Shown: positions 35,901 to 50,700 of the stretch, piece by piece | Numbering within the stretch: position 1 is the first letter of the stretch | How the letters are laid out: the number at the start of each line of letters is the position of its first letter | Origin: Neodiprion pinetum | Lineage: Eukaryota; Arthropoda; Insecta; Hymenoptera; Diprionidae | NCBI RefSeq assembly: GCF_021155775.2 | Contig: NC_060235.2 | Coordinates: 6,331,521-6,395,520, forward strand | Direction of reading: 5' to 3' | Length of the DNA: 64,000 nt | Program-made: the position numbers and the translations under genes | Notes under the pieces: model-generated | What the model saw: only the letters and a program-made list of their open reading frames with translations | Told to the model about the DNA's origin: nothing | Database searches by the model: none

Positions 35901-38900
35901 TTTACCTTTGTCGACCGTACTTCGGAAGCGAAAAAGAGTTTTCACTTTCCTTTCATGTATCGCGTTACGTTCCACCAGTAACCGCAGACTGTCTGAACAC
36001 GGTTCCTGACCGAAGGGGTAAAAATAGGAGGAAATAAAAATGAGAGTCCGTTCGTAAAATGGTCTGACCTGTTTGCCGGTATCGCGAGGTAATATCGGAG
36101 AGAGAATCTGTGTTTGATGTAATCAGGGATAAGTGCCCTTCCTAAACTCGGTCAACCCCCGGCCGCGAGGCCGTTAATTACAGGCGGAATTGATGCGCCG
36201 GGTAGCCTCTGTCCAACCATGGCGGTAGAAATGATAGCCCGTTCATTATTATCGAATAAAAAAAGCTCGACGGTCAACGCTTTGGCTCTATTGTCGCTAT
36301 AAATAGCGTCCGCGGGGTGTTCGCGGTAGGAAAAGGCCTCTTTACCAAGGATCGAGGTAAATGAGGTCCATTTAACGTCTGCTAAGTAGGTACACAAGAG
36401 CGCCGAGCGAGCTTTGCTCCGTCTCCGTTTTTCCTCCTCTTCCCCTTCCTCTTCTTCTTTATCTTCCTTTTTTTCCTCCGCGTTCTTCTTTTGTACACTA
36501 AAAATTAGGCGCAACCAGTTCACGGGGTTTAATGACAAAAGTGCTTTCCGTAAAGGAGCGTCAAGTTGATTGGAGGAGGCTGCTGGCCTCGTTGGAGGCG
36601 GTGGCTAACAGATAACTCTGTGGGCATCGTGCAAGGTAACCGAAGAGGGGAAAGAGGAGGAGGAGGAGGAGGAGATGAGGAGATTGTGTGCTCGGAGCAA
36701 AGTAATTTATACTCGAAAGAAAGAGCCTTGGGTTGGGATCTTCTCGCTCTCTCTCTTATCTGGAGAAAGGAAATCGCACACGTAACCAGACAAGCCTCGG
36801 GGAAAGACGGCGCGGTGGTTCTTCTGTTACAAATGGAAATACGGAGGGGAAAAAATTAAATGAATCAGAAAAAAAAAAAAAAATAAGGAGGATGAGAAAG
36901 AACGGTTATATAACCAGCTCACACCAACCCCTGCAGCGAAGAATTCCAACGACGGTTTCGTTCCTCGCCCACCTTCGTCGTATCGGCTAGGATTAGGGAT
37001 GAATCGATCGGACCGTTGGAATCGACAGTTATGAAAATGGAAAGAATCGTTCAACTCTTTTTCTTTTCTTTTTTTTTTCTTTTTTTTGTCCTTCTTTGTC
37101 ATATTCCATGCAAAATCCTGAATTTTTTTTGCATTTTCAACTAATGAAAAAAATACCTTAAACTTTGGAATGATTAGGATTTTTTGCGAATCCATAATTG
37201 TTTATAATTGTTATAAATAAACATATGCAAAAGAGAAAAAAAAAAAAAACGTATTTTCGTGAATGTAATTCGTTGGCGGTGAAATCTGATAATAAACGTA
37301 TACTAAAAAAGCTTCGAATTCATTGGTTGACAAACAGAGATGAAAATTCAATGCATAGGGGTAGTTTTTACCCTCCTCGTGGGTGCATGCAGATAGTATG
37401 GGAGGTTGCACATATTCTCTGCCTAAGGTTATATTGTCTCAAAGTAAATGTTCGTACAAGTCTCATTCAAGAATACCGTCTGAAATAACGTTGATAATTC
37501 ATTACGTTCTTACCCCATTTTAGGGATGGTTTTTAATTTGATTAAATTTTCATTCAGCGTAGAAAAATACACAGGGTACGTCGTATAATTGCACTCAATT
37601 CCGTGTCCAAAAAAAAAAAAATAAACGCGTGACTGAAAGAGTTAAAAAATCTCTCTACAAAATGTAACGGAAAAGATTCTGAGAGAAATTTGAACGCCAC
37701 AAGCTAAGATATCGACAATTGGTGTATCAAGGTGTTATCATTAGGATGTTCGAAACGATTGAACACTGAACTCTGGTGATTTTTACACGATTTCGATGTG
37801 CTCGGACTTGTTTTCCACTTTTCGTAAGATGATCTTTGATTCAGCCCGTTTATCCTTGAGATATTGCGAGTCAAGTCGACCTCCTGCAATTAATGGAACT
37901 GTTTTTGTTTATACAGAAACGAACCTCTGATGTACCAGGCAGTTATATCGCTCTTGGCAGCTTAGATTGCACTAGCGAATTAACTAGTGCCGCACAGTTA
38001 TGCAAACTCGAGAATGCTTGAAACTCTAAACCGAGGTACGGGTTAAACATTACCTCCGGTATAAACAGCTTCCTTGCACAGCCAGCTAGTTCGATAATGT
38101 TTTTCCCTCGTTACTCATGCTCGTTGCAGCGTTATATACCCGTTGCATCCCTTTTACCCCGCTGGCAAAGTACACGAGCAGAATAAACGATTTAAGAGAA
38201 TGTATGCACATAGGTATAGTATACGTGAAAATGCGCGGGGGGGGGGGGGGGGGGGAGGAAGAAGATCAATTTCAAACTTGGCATAAGTTTGCCGCGTATG
38301 TTTTATTTCATATCTATATACATACATATATATATATATATAGTTTTTCTTTACAACCGTCCGTGCGATATTGTGAGTGAAATATAGACGCTTAACTTTC
38401 TCGCAAAGATGCGAAATTTATTCCTTCATAGGTACGTAAGAGATATATGCTTCTGAAAGTCGTTTAGATTTATGTTGTTTTATTTTTTTTCTACTTTTTT
38501 TTGTTTCGAAAACGCTACGGAAAATTTGGATGGTCAGGCTACTGCGACTCGACTCTCATGCGTACATAATACACAAGTATAGTAGGAAAGACATACGATG
38601 CGTCATAAGTTCCGATCAGTCAAGCTTGATCGAACACTTCTCATATAATATACCTACCATACCACTAGTAAAAGATCGAGTTTCAGTGACGAATTTCCGA
38701 TAAGCAAATACGAATTGCACGGTAAACCATTCGACGGTACCAACGGTGGTAACATTGCGGCTAACACGTCACATCGATCCATTCTCTGATCATATTGGAA
38801 GCCTTTACGATCGAGCCTTTGATGATATCGAAACATCAGGTATACCTACAAATTAAATTCTATCGTCTCGTGACTCTGTTAATCAATTAATAATGATTTC

Positions 38901-41718
38901 CCAGGGTGAATATGATATGATAGAGAAGCTTAGTCCAGCTGAAAGATGCGAGCTTTGCTCACTATTTGCAAAGTCCTCGTACCTCGAGGTCTTTTGTAAT
39001 TTCCGGCGGTTGGATGTTACGGGTACACTATACAAAGGTTCGAGTATATAATATATGAACAAGTAGGTACTTACGGAACAGAAGAGAGCGGGAGCATGGT
39101 AATGGGAAAAATATGGAGTCGGTATCATAACGACTGCAGAGGCCGAGATGAATTGTTTATCAGCAAAGCTTACCCAAGTTCATTAAGAATTGATAACCCT
39201 GTAGTAGAACGTTACACTAATTTTCATCCATCACCGCTGCTGGGATCCCTTGGTGCTCGCTGAATTTCGCTCGAACAAATCTGCGCGATTTCTGCAAGCT
39301 CATCCGTACAGGTCCCTGCACACCGAAATACCCCGATAAATGTATTCAGTCCGGTGGTAAACTTCGGAGATAATTTTGCTCCTCGGTTGGGTTTCGTTGT
39401 GTTTTTGCCATCTGCACTCACACAAATTTTTGAAGCTCGGTGTTTCAAATCCTCTTCGCGACTTATAGACCATGTCAAAATAGGTCTGAATTAAAAATGA
39501 TCGGGATACGGCTGCATTTTTGTGTACAGGGGTTTTCGACCCGCAGGAATTCAAATCCGAAGTCAATTTTGAGCTGCGTAGCCGGCGTTTTGAGAAAACA
39601 GTAAAATTTGACGTTTTTTGCGTTTTTATCAAAAACTGCTATCGATAGATAAAAAATAACTTGACCATCGTGTAGAGCGAAAAATTCTACACCGACTTAT
39701 GTCCTCATGTGTCGGAAATGGAGTCGGGTTAAGAAATTGAGAAAAAAGAAATTATTTCACGAAAATTCCCCAGATGCCGTCGATAAATAGAATTTCTTTT
39801 TTCTCAACAAAAAATGCTATCGATGTATGAAAAATGACTTGACTATCGCGTAGAGCGGAAAATTCCACAACGAATCATGTCCTCATATGTTGGAAACGGA
39901 TTCGGGTTAACAAATGGCGAAAAACCGAATCATTTCACAAAAATTCCCCAGGTGCCGTCGATAAGTAAAATTTCTTTATTATCAATTTGTTAATCCGACT
40001 CCGTTTCCGACAAATGAGGACATATTTCGATGTAGAATTTCCCGCCCTACACAATGGTAAGGTCATTTTACATCTATCGATAGCAGTTTTTGAGAAAAGC
40101 GTAAAGAACGCAAAATTTTGCTGTTTTCTCGAAACGCCGACCGTGCAGCTCAAAAATGATTTCAGATTTTAGTTCCCAAGGGCCGGAAATCACTGCACAC
40201 AAACATGCAGCCATGTCCCGAATAGTTTTAATTCAGACCTATTTTGAGTGGAATATTGCAGGCACGACGGGTAAGGGGCTCAAACCGCGGCCCAAAGGAA
40301 CCGAAATTTCCTCGAGTTCATTACTCGCGGCTACTTCAACCCTCCGGCACGTAATGCATGTCTACGTTATGATTCAATAATGCTTATATTATACCGAGTT
40401 AGGGAGGTCTGGGATGTGTACAGTCGGGGCTAAAATCTGTCGATACGAAAGCGTCGCTGAAAAAGTGCTACCGAAGCCGGCTGCAATCCAATAAAAATAA
40501 GCCGTAAACACAGCATTTTTCGGGTCAAATTTTCATCGCCTTACAAAGTAATTCAATTACTGGAGGATATATTATTGACTGCGTCAAGTGTGCGGATCAA
40601 AATTTTGCGTCGTTATTGAAGCTCGTTTTTATTCACATATAGTCGTTTCTGATTAGTCGTTCGGTCGATATGATTTTATTCAACCGTCTTCGAGATCACA
40701 TAGGTGTATGAAAATCGCTGTAACAATAGTTATAGCAATAATCGTATTATGTCATTGCAAAATATACTCTGGACCACGTCCGCTTTAAACTCGGAAAAAT
40801 ATATTTCTTGATCGGAAAGAAAAGTATAGGTTATCGATAAAGAATTTAGAAAAATATGCAAAGTTCGATTGAATTAACAGAAATCCCTCATTTTGATCAT
40901 AAATCAATAATTCCCTAGAAATCGTCCGGGATAAGTTAAGGTTTTTTTCTTGAGCATATTTTTTACTTGGTGAAAATGACCTGCTATGCATAATCATTCT
41001 CGTTTACAAATGACATAACTCATGATCCAACAGGAAATATACCATCCAAAATTTGACTGAATTTTTTCGAGAGATCGTTAAACTGTATCATAAAATTAAT
41101 TATTTTTCCTCAACATTTTTTAAAATTGTTTTTTCTGTTACGGAGACTTTATTACTTAGATATAAATAAACAAGCTTCAGTGACACACTTTTAAACTTTT
41201 ATTTTATCACGTATTCATTTCAGCATTTTTCTGACCTGATTGTACGTCTCGTGTATCCTTAACGTGCTCCAAGTATTCCTTGAGTTTCCCCAAACGTTCC
41301 GGGCACCGGTATCTTTAGTACTCGACTAAGGACTCGAGCCGAAAAAGAATTCGCAAACTCGTTGTATACTCGTAAATTTTTGCTGATACGTTTCACGATT
41401 CTTTTCTTCTTTTCTTCTTGCCTTTTTTCTTTTCCTTTGAGTGCGATCGCTCTGTGTGTTCCTTTCATACATGTTTACAGCTCCCTACTGGTGAAAAATT
41501 TTCCCTCACAATCGCACTGTGAAAATTCGGAAATAATAGAATTTTTCTTTCTCATAAGCGTATAAAATTGTAAAGAGATATTCAACGGCGAAATTAATTT
41601 AAAGGAAATTTTTTAGTGGAATGAAAATAATTGTTTTTAAATGCAAATGCGGTGCTCGAAGTTTCTTTATTCAATTTACGTTGAATAATACAAAAAGTAG
41701 AAGAAAAAACACCACCAA

Positions 41719-41749
<31 letters not shown>

Positions 41750-44700
41750 ACACTCACCGTTCGTACTAAAATTATGTTTCGGAATTTAGGCTTTCAGGGT
41801 ATATTCAATTTTCGAATCTAACCTCAGGCATAGATGCCTAAAAAAAAAAAATCCTGTCTTTTGTTAGAATTTCTGTATTTCATCGTGTTCGGATTTTCGA
41901 ACGACTTTAAAACCTCCCTAAAATTTATCGAAGCTTTCGGAGAATTTTGTTCAATCAACTTCGGATCTCGTACGAAATTTTTTTAACTGAAATTTTACCA
42001 AACAAAAAAAAAAAATGAAATGGCTACCTCAGCTGGGAATACATTCGACGTTGAAAGCGTACTCCGGTTACGGTTTCGTTTAATCAAATCTTCTCGTTCA
42101 TATGTACACAAAATGTTATTATAATTTGTTATTTGGCCAAGGCAAACTATACTCTTTGCGAGGGATTGACTTCAATCCGGGTCCGTATTAAAGTGGCTCG
42201 GCGGGTATCCGCGTGGTTTTGCTCGTTAATTACCTGAACAAATGCTACACTTAGCTCTGTTTAATGTGTATTCGCGTGATGCATACGGCTGCACGCCACG
42301 TAAAAGCGAATGTTTTCTACTCACGCAAAAGGTAAACGATGTCGAAGGGATGATACTCCAGGTGAAAAAGTTCTCCTCCCCAAGTTTCCGTTTTTTGTAT
42401 ATGGAAAAGTTTCTCCAGGCTCTGAGAGAAAAAAGATTTCCTTTTTTTTCTTTTTTAAAGTAACGTTTAACCCGGTTGAAAAATAAAATAATGCTCCTAG
42501 AAGGGTGAAAAAGAGAACCGTTCGAGTTTGAATTTTTCTTTGCAAACATATTTTGAAAATCTTCGAACGCATAGAGTTTGGAAACTTTAATCTTTAACGA
42601 TTCGAACAGTTTTAGACAGCCAACGATATTTTTGACCGAGTAAACAAAATATGGAATTCAACCAACTCCGTCAGAGTTTCGTATTTGAGAAAATTTTCCA
42701 AAGTCTCCGTCAGTAAAATTGGACAATTCTGAATTATCGTGCAGATTTATAGAGAAATGTTATGGAAAAAAATGTAGCAACCCGCACGGAGTAATAAGAT
42801 TATAATTAACATTATGCATACGGTAATAATCAGAGAGATTCAACACTCACAGAAATAATATTATCTCTACTAGGAGATAATCTGTGGGTAATGGCCCGTG
42901 TGCTCAAACGCAGACATGTGTAAACGACGAGACGGGAGTAAGTGTTACCATAGCCGCTGCGGCTTAATTTAATCGAAGCTTTATGCGAAAGGATTTAGCG
43001 GGTACAAGAGTTTGGAAAATGGTAGGTAATGAAAAGTTAAGACTTTTAATTACAGATAACTGCCTCGCGGTACGTTCATCGTTCGCCGACCGAAACTTTG
43101 TAATTCGCTCAGCTTTCATTCGTTAATTAATACTTTCAAGGGATCAGCTTACACAGCCCTCCGCGTTTCACGGTTATATCTATTTGGGTTGATCACCGGA
43201 AAAGTACAGCCCGGCTCTATCATTTTCCCGGTCCATTATACCTCGACGGATTCAATTTGCAACGCTGAATTATACAGATATTCGAAAAGTCGTTCGTACA
43301 ATTGTAAGTTGAAGCTGCTGTCCCTAACCGTAGGCAACACACGTGCGAAATTAGTTTCTAGTTAAATTTTTAGCGTGTTTAAGCTTTTGTTGTCGTTAAA
43401 TCACGTCCAAACGATTCTTGCCGTGATGTTCCTTCCCGCTATGCATAACTCGAATATTTTTATGTATCGAAAACGAACCTAGCGCCAAAATAAAACCCCA
43501 AGCGGGCCGACGCCGGCGGCCATTTTCATTCCCGCCGTCGTCCGAATAATTCAAACTCAAGGTCAAAGTTATATCTACGTAAGGTGAAATATTTGAAAAG
43601 TTTATCTGTTCATACCTATCTCTCGTCCTCTGCAGTATGATAAAAAGAAAAGAAAAAAAAAAAAAACCCCGTAGGGAAAAACAGTTCCATTAATCCGCAT
43701 AACGCGGGGAGACTAAAACGATTTATGCCGACGCACTTTTTACCATCCTTTTACATACATCCGCGGATAATGCCGCTCGCTTAGTCGGCGCTTGCATCAC
43801 TGTGAAGTCCCTCGCGATTTCTGCGCGTTGAAAAAAAAAAAAAAGAGTCGTGTCATCCGTTTACTTCTGCTGCCTTTTACACGGGTGTTTGCGTTACATC
43901 AGCACAGCCTTCTTTTTTCACATAGTATCATCGTCCGAGCTCGCGTGTAATTCGATCAATTAATCCGCGCATATTTGCCTTCGTTAATTATTCATACCCC
44001 TGGTAGGTTCTAGCGATACTTCCGGTTGATGATCGTCGCGTCAAACGTAATTTCACGCCCTGCTCTGAACCCGTTGTACAGATTGTCGTTTTAATTCCAT
44101 TTTCTCAATCCGCAAAAAAAAAAAAAGGAAAAAAACATCAAATCAACTTTGTTGTATTGCAAACATTTACGCCGCATAATTTGCACACGCGTGACGACAC
44201 GAGCGATAATAATTCCTCTGATTTCCCGTCAAATTGTCATATCTACGAGTATATACCTAATCTTGAAACGTTATCTACCGTAAGATATTTGCAGATGGCT
44301 TAATAATATATTGGCGCGGGTTATACGAGTGTATAAAATTAACCGCCTCTGTGTTACACAGGGCTGTTTTACGGAGATAATTTATTATTTGATTCGAGTC
44401 GACACATCAAGTGCCGGAGAAGCTGTTACAATGCCTTATACTTACTTTAGCTGAGTATATTGCCTTCATTATACGAGCTCTTACGCGAGCCCCGCGCGGA
44501 TTTGCTTTTTGCCAAGTAAAGGTGTTTAAATTTGTCCGAGGGTATTAATTTTTTTCTTTTTCCTTCGTATACAAGGCACCGCGTGTAAAGGTTATCAGGA
44601 CTAAAAATATCACAGGGTTATTACGATTTTATTTATTTCTCTACTCCTTCCCTTTGCGTCAGTTTAAAATTGTACCAACAATTGGAGAAAAAAATTTATC

Positions 44701-47700
44701 TTTATCTCGATAAGATAGCTCTGCTGCAAATATACTCGTATATATATATGTATATATATATACAATATTTCTCTTGGAAAAATTATTCCTCTTCAGGCCG
44801 GTAAGGGTCTTTGATTTGATGGAAATTGAGAGAGGAGGAACATGAATAAGAGAAGAGGAAAAAAATGAGACGTATAGAGACGGAGGAGATATACTCGTTG
44901 GAAATACATTCGATCTTCAAAGGCTCGGGATGCTCGGCTCGGGTTGTATTCAAATTTTATACGACGTCTCATTTTCTTGTATTTTTTTACCCGCCCTCTC
45001 ACTCGCGAACTTCCTCACGCTTGATGACGTCTCGCTGAGTGGCATTTCATCTGATGCCTCTGACGTCGTGTCACAAATATACCACGCAATTTTTTTATTT
45101 TTTCACATCGTATACGTATGTACGTTAACAACATTCGACGTTGTAGAATATCGATGCGGAGCTTCAGAGATTACGGGAGTTATTTATTTTTTTTTTCTCG
45201 CGCGCACGTTTCGAAAGTGTGATTAGTTGTTTTTTTTCTTTTTTTTTTTACTTTTTTCGCAAATGGCTGAACGAAACTCGTATAAAACCTGCCTCATCTT
45301 TCGGCACATGTCCAAAATTGTATATGCAAAACTCGTTACTCGCAAGTAATGTACGTATTTAATATTGAAACGTGTAGACAATTGCGGGGAAACGGAAAGT
45401 TTCAGAATATGAAAAAGAAATGGATTTTTAGGAAAATATCTTTTCGTAAATTTTAATCATTTTTGAGAAAAATTAATCAACTATTTGGACGTTATACGCT
45501 TAATGGAAGAAAAAATCCGCACCTTTACGACGAGTAGTAGTATTATAACAAGGATCTGGGATGTATGGCTTAGTTTTGCAATTCTCTAGATCCAACGAGA
45601 TAAAATTCCTTGGTTTATTTGCAGGAATAAAATAAATACGGACACACGGTGTGATAACTACTGGCACAGTTTTTGCACGAGCTATTGCTAAATATCGCTG
45701 AGTACAATGTGAGAAAATATTTACCGACAACGGGATTTTTGCGTCTCTGAAGCAGCATCAGGGAATATAATCTGCGCAAGACAGATTGTAATTCTCTCTC
45801 ACCATCTAAGGCTTTTATACGTTCTTCCTTCGACGAAATCGAGGTCACGTTTGTTTTCTCACCCTGGGACCCTATTAGGCCTGTAACCCGACCGAACGAC
45901 ACGGTATTATTCCTATAAGTATATCGTATACCTATATTCGAGCTAGTCTATTATACGGCACCTTCACCCGCTTTGGGGGTAGAAATGAAAAAGAACCACC
46001 CAAGCAAACAAGAAAAAGAGAAGAAGATTACGAGACGAAACAAAACAAAAAACCGATAACAGATGTGACAAGAGATAATGAACCAACCGCACGTTTCTCA
46101 TCGACCCGCTGAAACAAAACCGGTTCTTCTCGCGAAAATAATGCGATGTTTCAATGATAAACATCTCAAGAAATTAAAGGGTAACACAAATTTCCCAAAA
46201 GAATTGTTTCCCGATGTTTTTATGCATGTATGTATGTACGTACCTACAAATTTACTTAAATCACGAGGTTGAAGAGACAGGGAATTTCATCTATTTTCTG
46301 AATCGAAATTGCTTTTTTTAATTTACATTTTACTCGTTTCACTGATTAAACAAAAGCTAAGATAATATCGTTGCTCGTTTTCAATCGCTTCGAAATCATT
46401 GAGAATTCAGTATATTTATTCGGATTTACTCTGCGATGACTCGCTTCATTCGAAAGATTATTTTCTAGAAACTCATTGAATTTGAAGGGGGTTTAATTTA
46501 TCTTCTGTTTTTAGTCTAGTTTTGCTAGATTTTTAGCAATTTTGAACCATTACACATCTAAACTTTCGTTCGTAATTCCAGTATTTTCTATTTTCGTATT
46601 TTTCAAGAGATCTTCGTAGCTTTCGAATATAATAATTTGATAGTTACTCAACGTACGATTATTTTGCAATGAAAACCATAAATATTATCCATTTTCGTTC
46701 AATCAATATCCATAATCGAATTTCCCTCTTTTCACTCTACGAAGTGAAATTTTTACTTTATTCTACGATGCTTCTTTGTAAAATCGAGTTATTGTCTCTT
46801 CTCTGTACTTTTAATTGGCTTTGCTTTAAATTATGTTACTACAAGGATCAAAATTCGCTTGAAAATGATAAAAATATGAATCATACCTAGATTCTTACAT
46901 TTATTCCATTACCCGTGGTCACAAAGCACGTGAGGACACAATGCCGAGTGAGAAAATATTTGCTCAAAAGATGTAAGGGTTCAGTGAGCACTTTTTCTTT
47001 CTTTTTTTTTTTCTATTTTTAGCAAATACTGAATCAAGTATAAGAACTGGAAAACCGATAAAGGTAAGGGAATTTCGCGAGGGAAGAAAAGTAGCAGAAA
47101 TCCTGCCGGATAAGGCAATTCGTACACGTGCCCACCCACCGAATATACATGCGGCAGTTATTGGATTGCTGTGAATTTATTGCGCGTCCCGTCGTGATAA
47201 ATTGGTACTTTTTTTTATACAGCGAAAATGTCAAAGACTCGGAAAATCTACGCAATACTGGCAATTTTCCAGCAGGTTAAGTCTTGAAAGAGAGGGAGTT
47301 GATGGCTTAAGCTTTTCGTCGACGTTTAAGGATCCATCCTGGGTCCGGGGGTTGGGAAAGGTGTAACAAAAAGAGGTTCGGGAAAAGCTTTTAAAGCTCC
47401 AACTAAAGTCAATGAAGATAAATTTGATTGAAACGGTAGGCCGTGTATCATAATGAAACGGAGAGTTTCCAAAATTCAACGAAGTGTAATTAAAATTAAG
47501 CCAAATTACATATATTAAAAAAAATTCTCTCAAACTTGGAAACACGTTTCATTACTCGTACAATAATTTTCTAGCATTTTCCGTCATGTGTGTCCGTGTT
47601 TTTGTTACTATGCGGGAAATGTTGTCTACTTAATGCCGGGACGACGGTTTCATCGATTTCGATAACAGTTGGGTGAAAAATCGAGCATTCGGAGGAGATT

Positions 47701-50700
47701 AGCCATAAATTTTTCAAGTTTTTATCGCTTCTGGTTACCGAATGGCAGGTTTTCCAACTTTTATTGACACCTATTTCGTGTCTGTTAAATTACAGCGGAA
47801 TGCCTTGATCGATTTCAACGAAATTCCAGTGATACATCAAGTATTCGGTAGATACGTGTCACCAAACTTTTGATACTTCTATCGCCTCTGGTTACGTATT
47901 TCCCAAATTCCGAACGAACAGTAAAATCGATTCGAATATTTGTGAAAAAAAAACCATCTATTCGATGGATTGTGCTACGGCACAATTTTTTTGAGTATCT
48001 CTCAACTTTCGGTTTCAAAATAGTGCCAGTTTAGAATCCAAAAAATTCATCACTCTCAGAATTTTTGACGGAAGTTTCCAGAACCTTGTTCTATGACATT
48101 CCGTTTTCAGTTTATTGTAATTGGCGCTACTTATTCAGATACAATTCATTCTGTAAAATGTTTGTGTTGAAATTTCAGAAAACGCAAGCCGATGGTGTAG
48201 GTCGAACGGAACGTGGGACAAATATTCGAATTACACGGCGTGTGAAAACACGATTTTGACACCGCCTGGAACACCTGGTATCGAAATGATGACGATGATA
48301 TACTTTATCGGATATTCCTTTTCCCTCTTCACCCTCATCGTCGCGGTGTCTATATTTTTGTACTACAAGTGAGTATTATAATATACCTACGTGTACAATC
48401 GCACGCAGCTTACGTATGATGAATAATCCAGCCACTTGTTCTCGTCATTGATCCGCAGACCGCATGCAAAGAAATTGCCGCTGAACTGTTGTCACAGAGG
48501 TTGTTTCCGAGTAAACGTCACAGCATGGCGGGTTGCCTACCACCCAGGGGAACAAATATTGGTAATACAGATCTACCGAGTTATCGGTAGGTAGCACTTT
48601 CAAAGTTCTCGCGAGTGAGTTGGAACTGCCTGTGTTGCCAAGTTGCGTCGATTTGGCCAAGCAGTTGTTCCATTGTTTACAACTCACGCCGAAGCGTTCA
48701 CTGATCGCATTCCGGAGTCACGTTAAAGCCATTATACGACTTGACTTGACTGAAGCGAATATGACTCGGCGGATCTGTTTTACCGATATTTGTTCCCCTC
48801 GGTGGTAGGCAACCCAATATACTGCGGCGTTTGCATGGAAACACCCTGTATTTTGTCAAGGTTTTGCATAATGGATCTACTGCAATTTATTACAGTACGC
48901 GGGATTAAAGTAACTCAGACTTATCGCGTAATTGCGTAGACACTGAATTCAGCGCCAATTGTGAGACAGGTTCTGGAATAATAGGAACGGAAACCCGCAC
49001 CTCTCTCCCTGTCATTCCCAGCTCTACCGTTACTTGCGCAGCTGGAGGCTTCATATCGCGCGACTTGGTCCATTGTGGTCCGTACCTGATAGCGTCCTCG
49101 ATCGGATGAATCATGAGACCATGCTCGGGATTTTGTCAAGATCTAGAAATATAATTAGAACCTCTGAATTTATGACAAGACATGTCAGAAAAGTTGATGA
49201 GGATTTTTCATACGAATAGACAGCTAAAACAGATGGTCAATTCTTGTCTATTCGTATCTCGACAACCAATTGTCTGATTTATGATGTATAAACGTCCGAA
49301 GATTCTCTCTCGAAATTTAAAGTATTGCGATTCAGACGTTTTTGATATATCGTAAATACCGCAAAACACGCGTCACCCAGCGAAATCGTTGATGTTATCG
49401 TCAAATACAGTGCTTTCCATTGATTGATTCGAATAAAATGGAATATGTAAATGAAGCTCGATTTGCATACTTTTGAATAAAACAAACCCCAATCGAGTTG
49501 AATAATTGGTTGTCGACTTTTAAATTCGCGACATTCAACCAGTTTTTTCACCGTCTACTCGTATATAATCAGATTGAAATTTGTAACGTTATTGAAATTT
49601 AATAAACCTCCGTACAGCAGAAACAAACTCAGATTTGATAAATTCAACTCCGCCAGTTATTCCTAATCTGGAAACTGACGATTTTTATTTCAAAGTTATA
49701 TTATCAACTTTAGTCCCATTGTGTTTGCGTTCTTAAGTATTTTTATTGATAAAACGTTCCGAATTGGTGAGAGCTTCTGAAAACTGGGGAAATTTTTTCT
49801 CACCTCAGGTCTCTCGACAGACATTGAATAAACAAACAATCACGAAGTTCTCCTAATTGGCTTGAAACTCGAGCATTCGTACAAACTTTTGTTATCCTAT
49901 TATATATACGGTGATTATATTGTCGTATTCGAAATGTGCGAACTTGACCTATACCTTACATACACATTTTGTGGGTGTATCTATGCCGGCCTGCACCATA
50001 GCCGATCAATCAATTTACCCAAGTTTCAGAGGCATCGATAAACAATGTTACGAGATAACTTTGATGTGATTATAATTCAGTTAGCTCGAGTGTTCGGTAA
50101 CGTGTAGAAAATATGTATAATATAAATAGTCGAACAGAGGTTGAATTGTTTCAAGAATTCGAGTGATGGGTCGCATGTTTTACATTTATTTCAATCTATT
50201 TCTCAGTACATATTTCATTTAATACCTTTTTTTGTCTGGTTTCGTCATCAGTGCATTCAACTCGATATTAAAGTTGTGTAAGCAATTCTAGTCACCTTAA
50301 TTGTAACGAATAAAAGAAAATTAAGAAAACTGTATTCAGATATTGATTGTTGTTCTAATTAAAATTTATATTTTATTAAGGGAACTGAGGTGCCTGAGAA
50401 ACAACATTCACACAAATTTAATGTTCTCCTACATACTGGCTGATCTGATGTGGATTCTAACAGCTGTTATGCAGGTAAAGTTCTAATTAACTACGCAGAC
50501 GGTTTGCTTGCACCTGATCGGTAGTAATCACGCAACTCAAGCCACTGAATGGAGTTCGATTCTACAGAAATCAGTTTTACAGAGAAAATATTCTACACAT
50601 TATGTTCTACAGACTCCTTTCTACAGAAATATTTTGCTACAGAAAGGAATTCGAGATTAACATAAAAAATAAACCTCCATGAATTATTCTATTGGAGATT

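Larger units (their letters stand above)
33271..48178. other. 14.9-kb first coding intron of the DH44 receptor
   Basis: No exon or RNA gene could be supported inside. It contains homopolymer tracts (T runs near 33646 and 34171, A run near 34454, G19 at 38237-38255), GGA-rich and TC-rich stretches near 36480 and 36655, and a large foldback element at 39475-40247. Open frames here are short and lack recognisable motifs. Confidence 0.7.
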
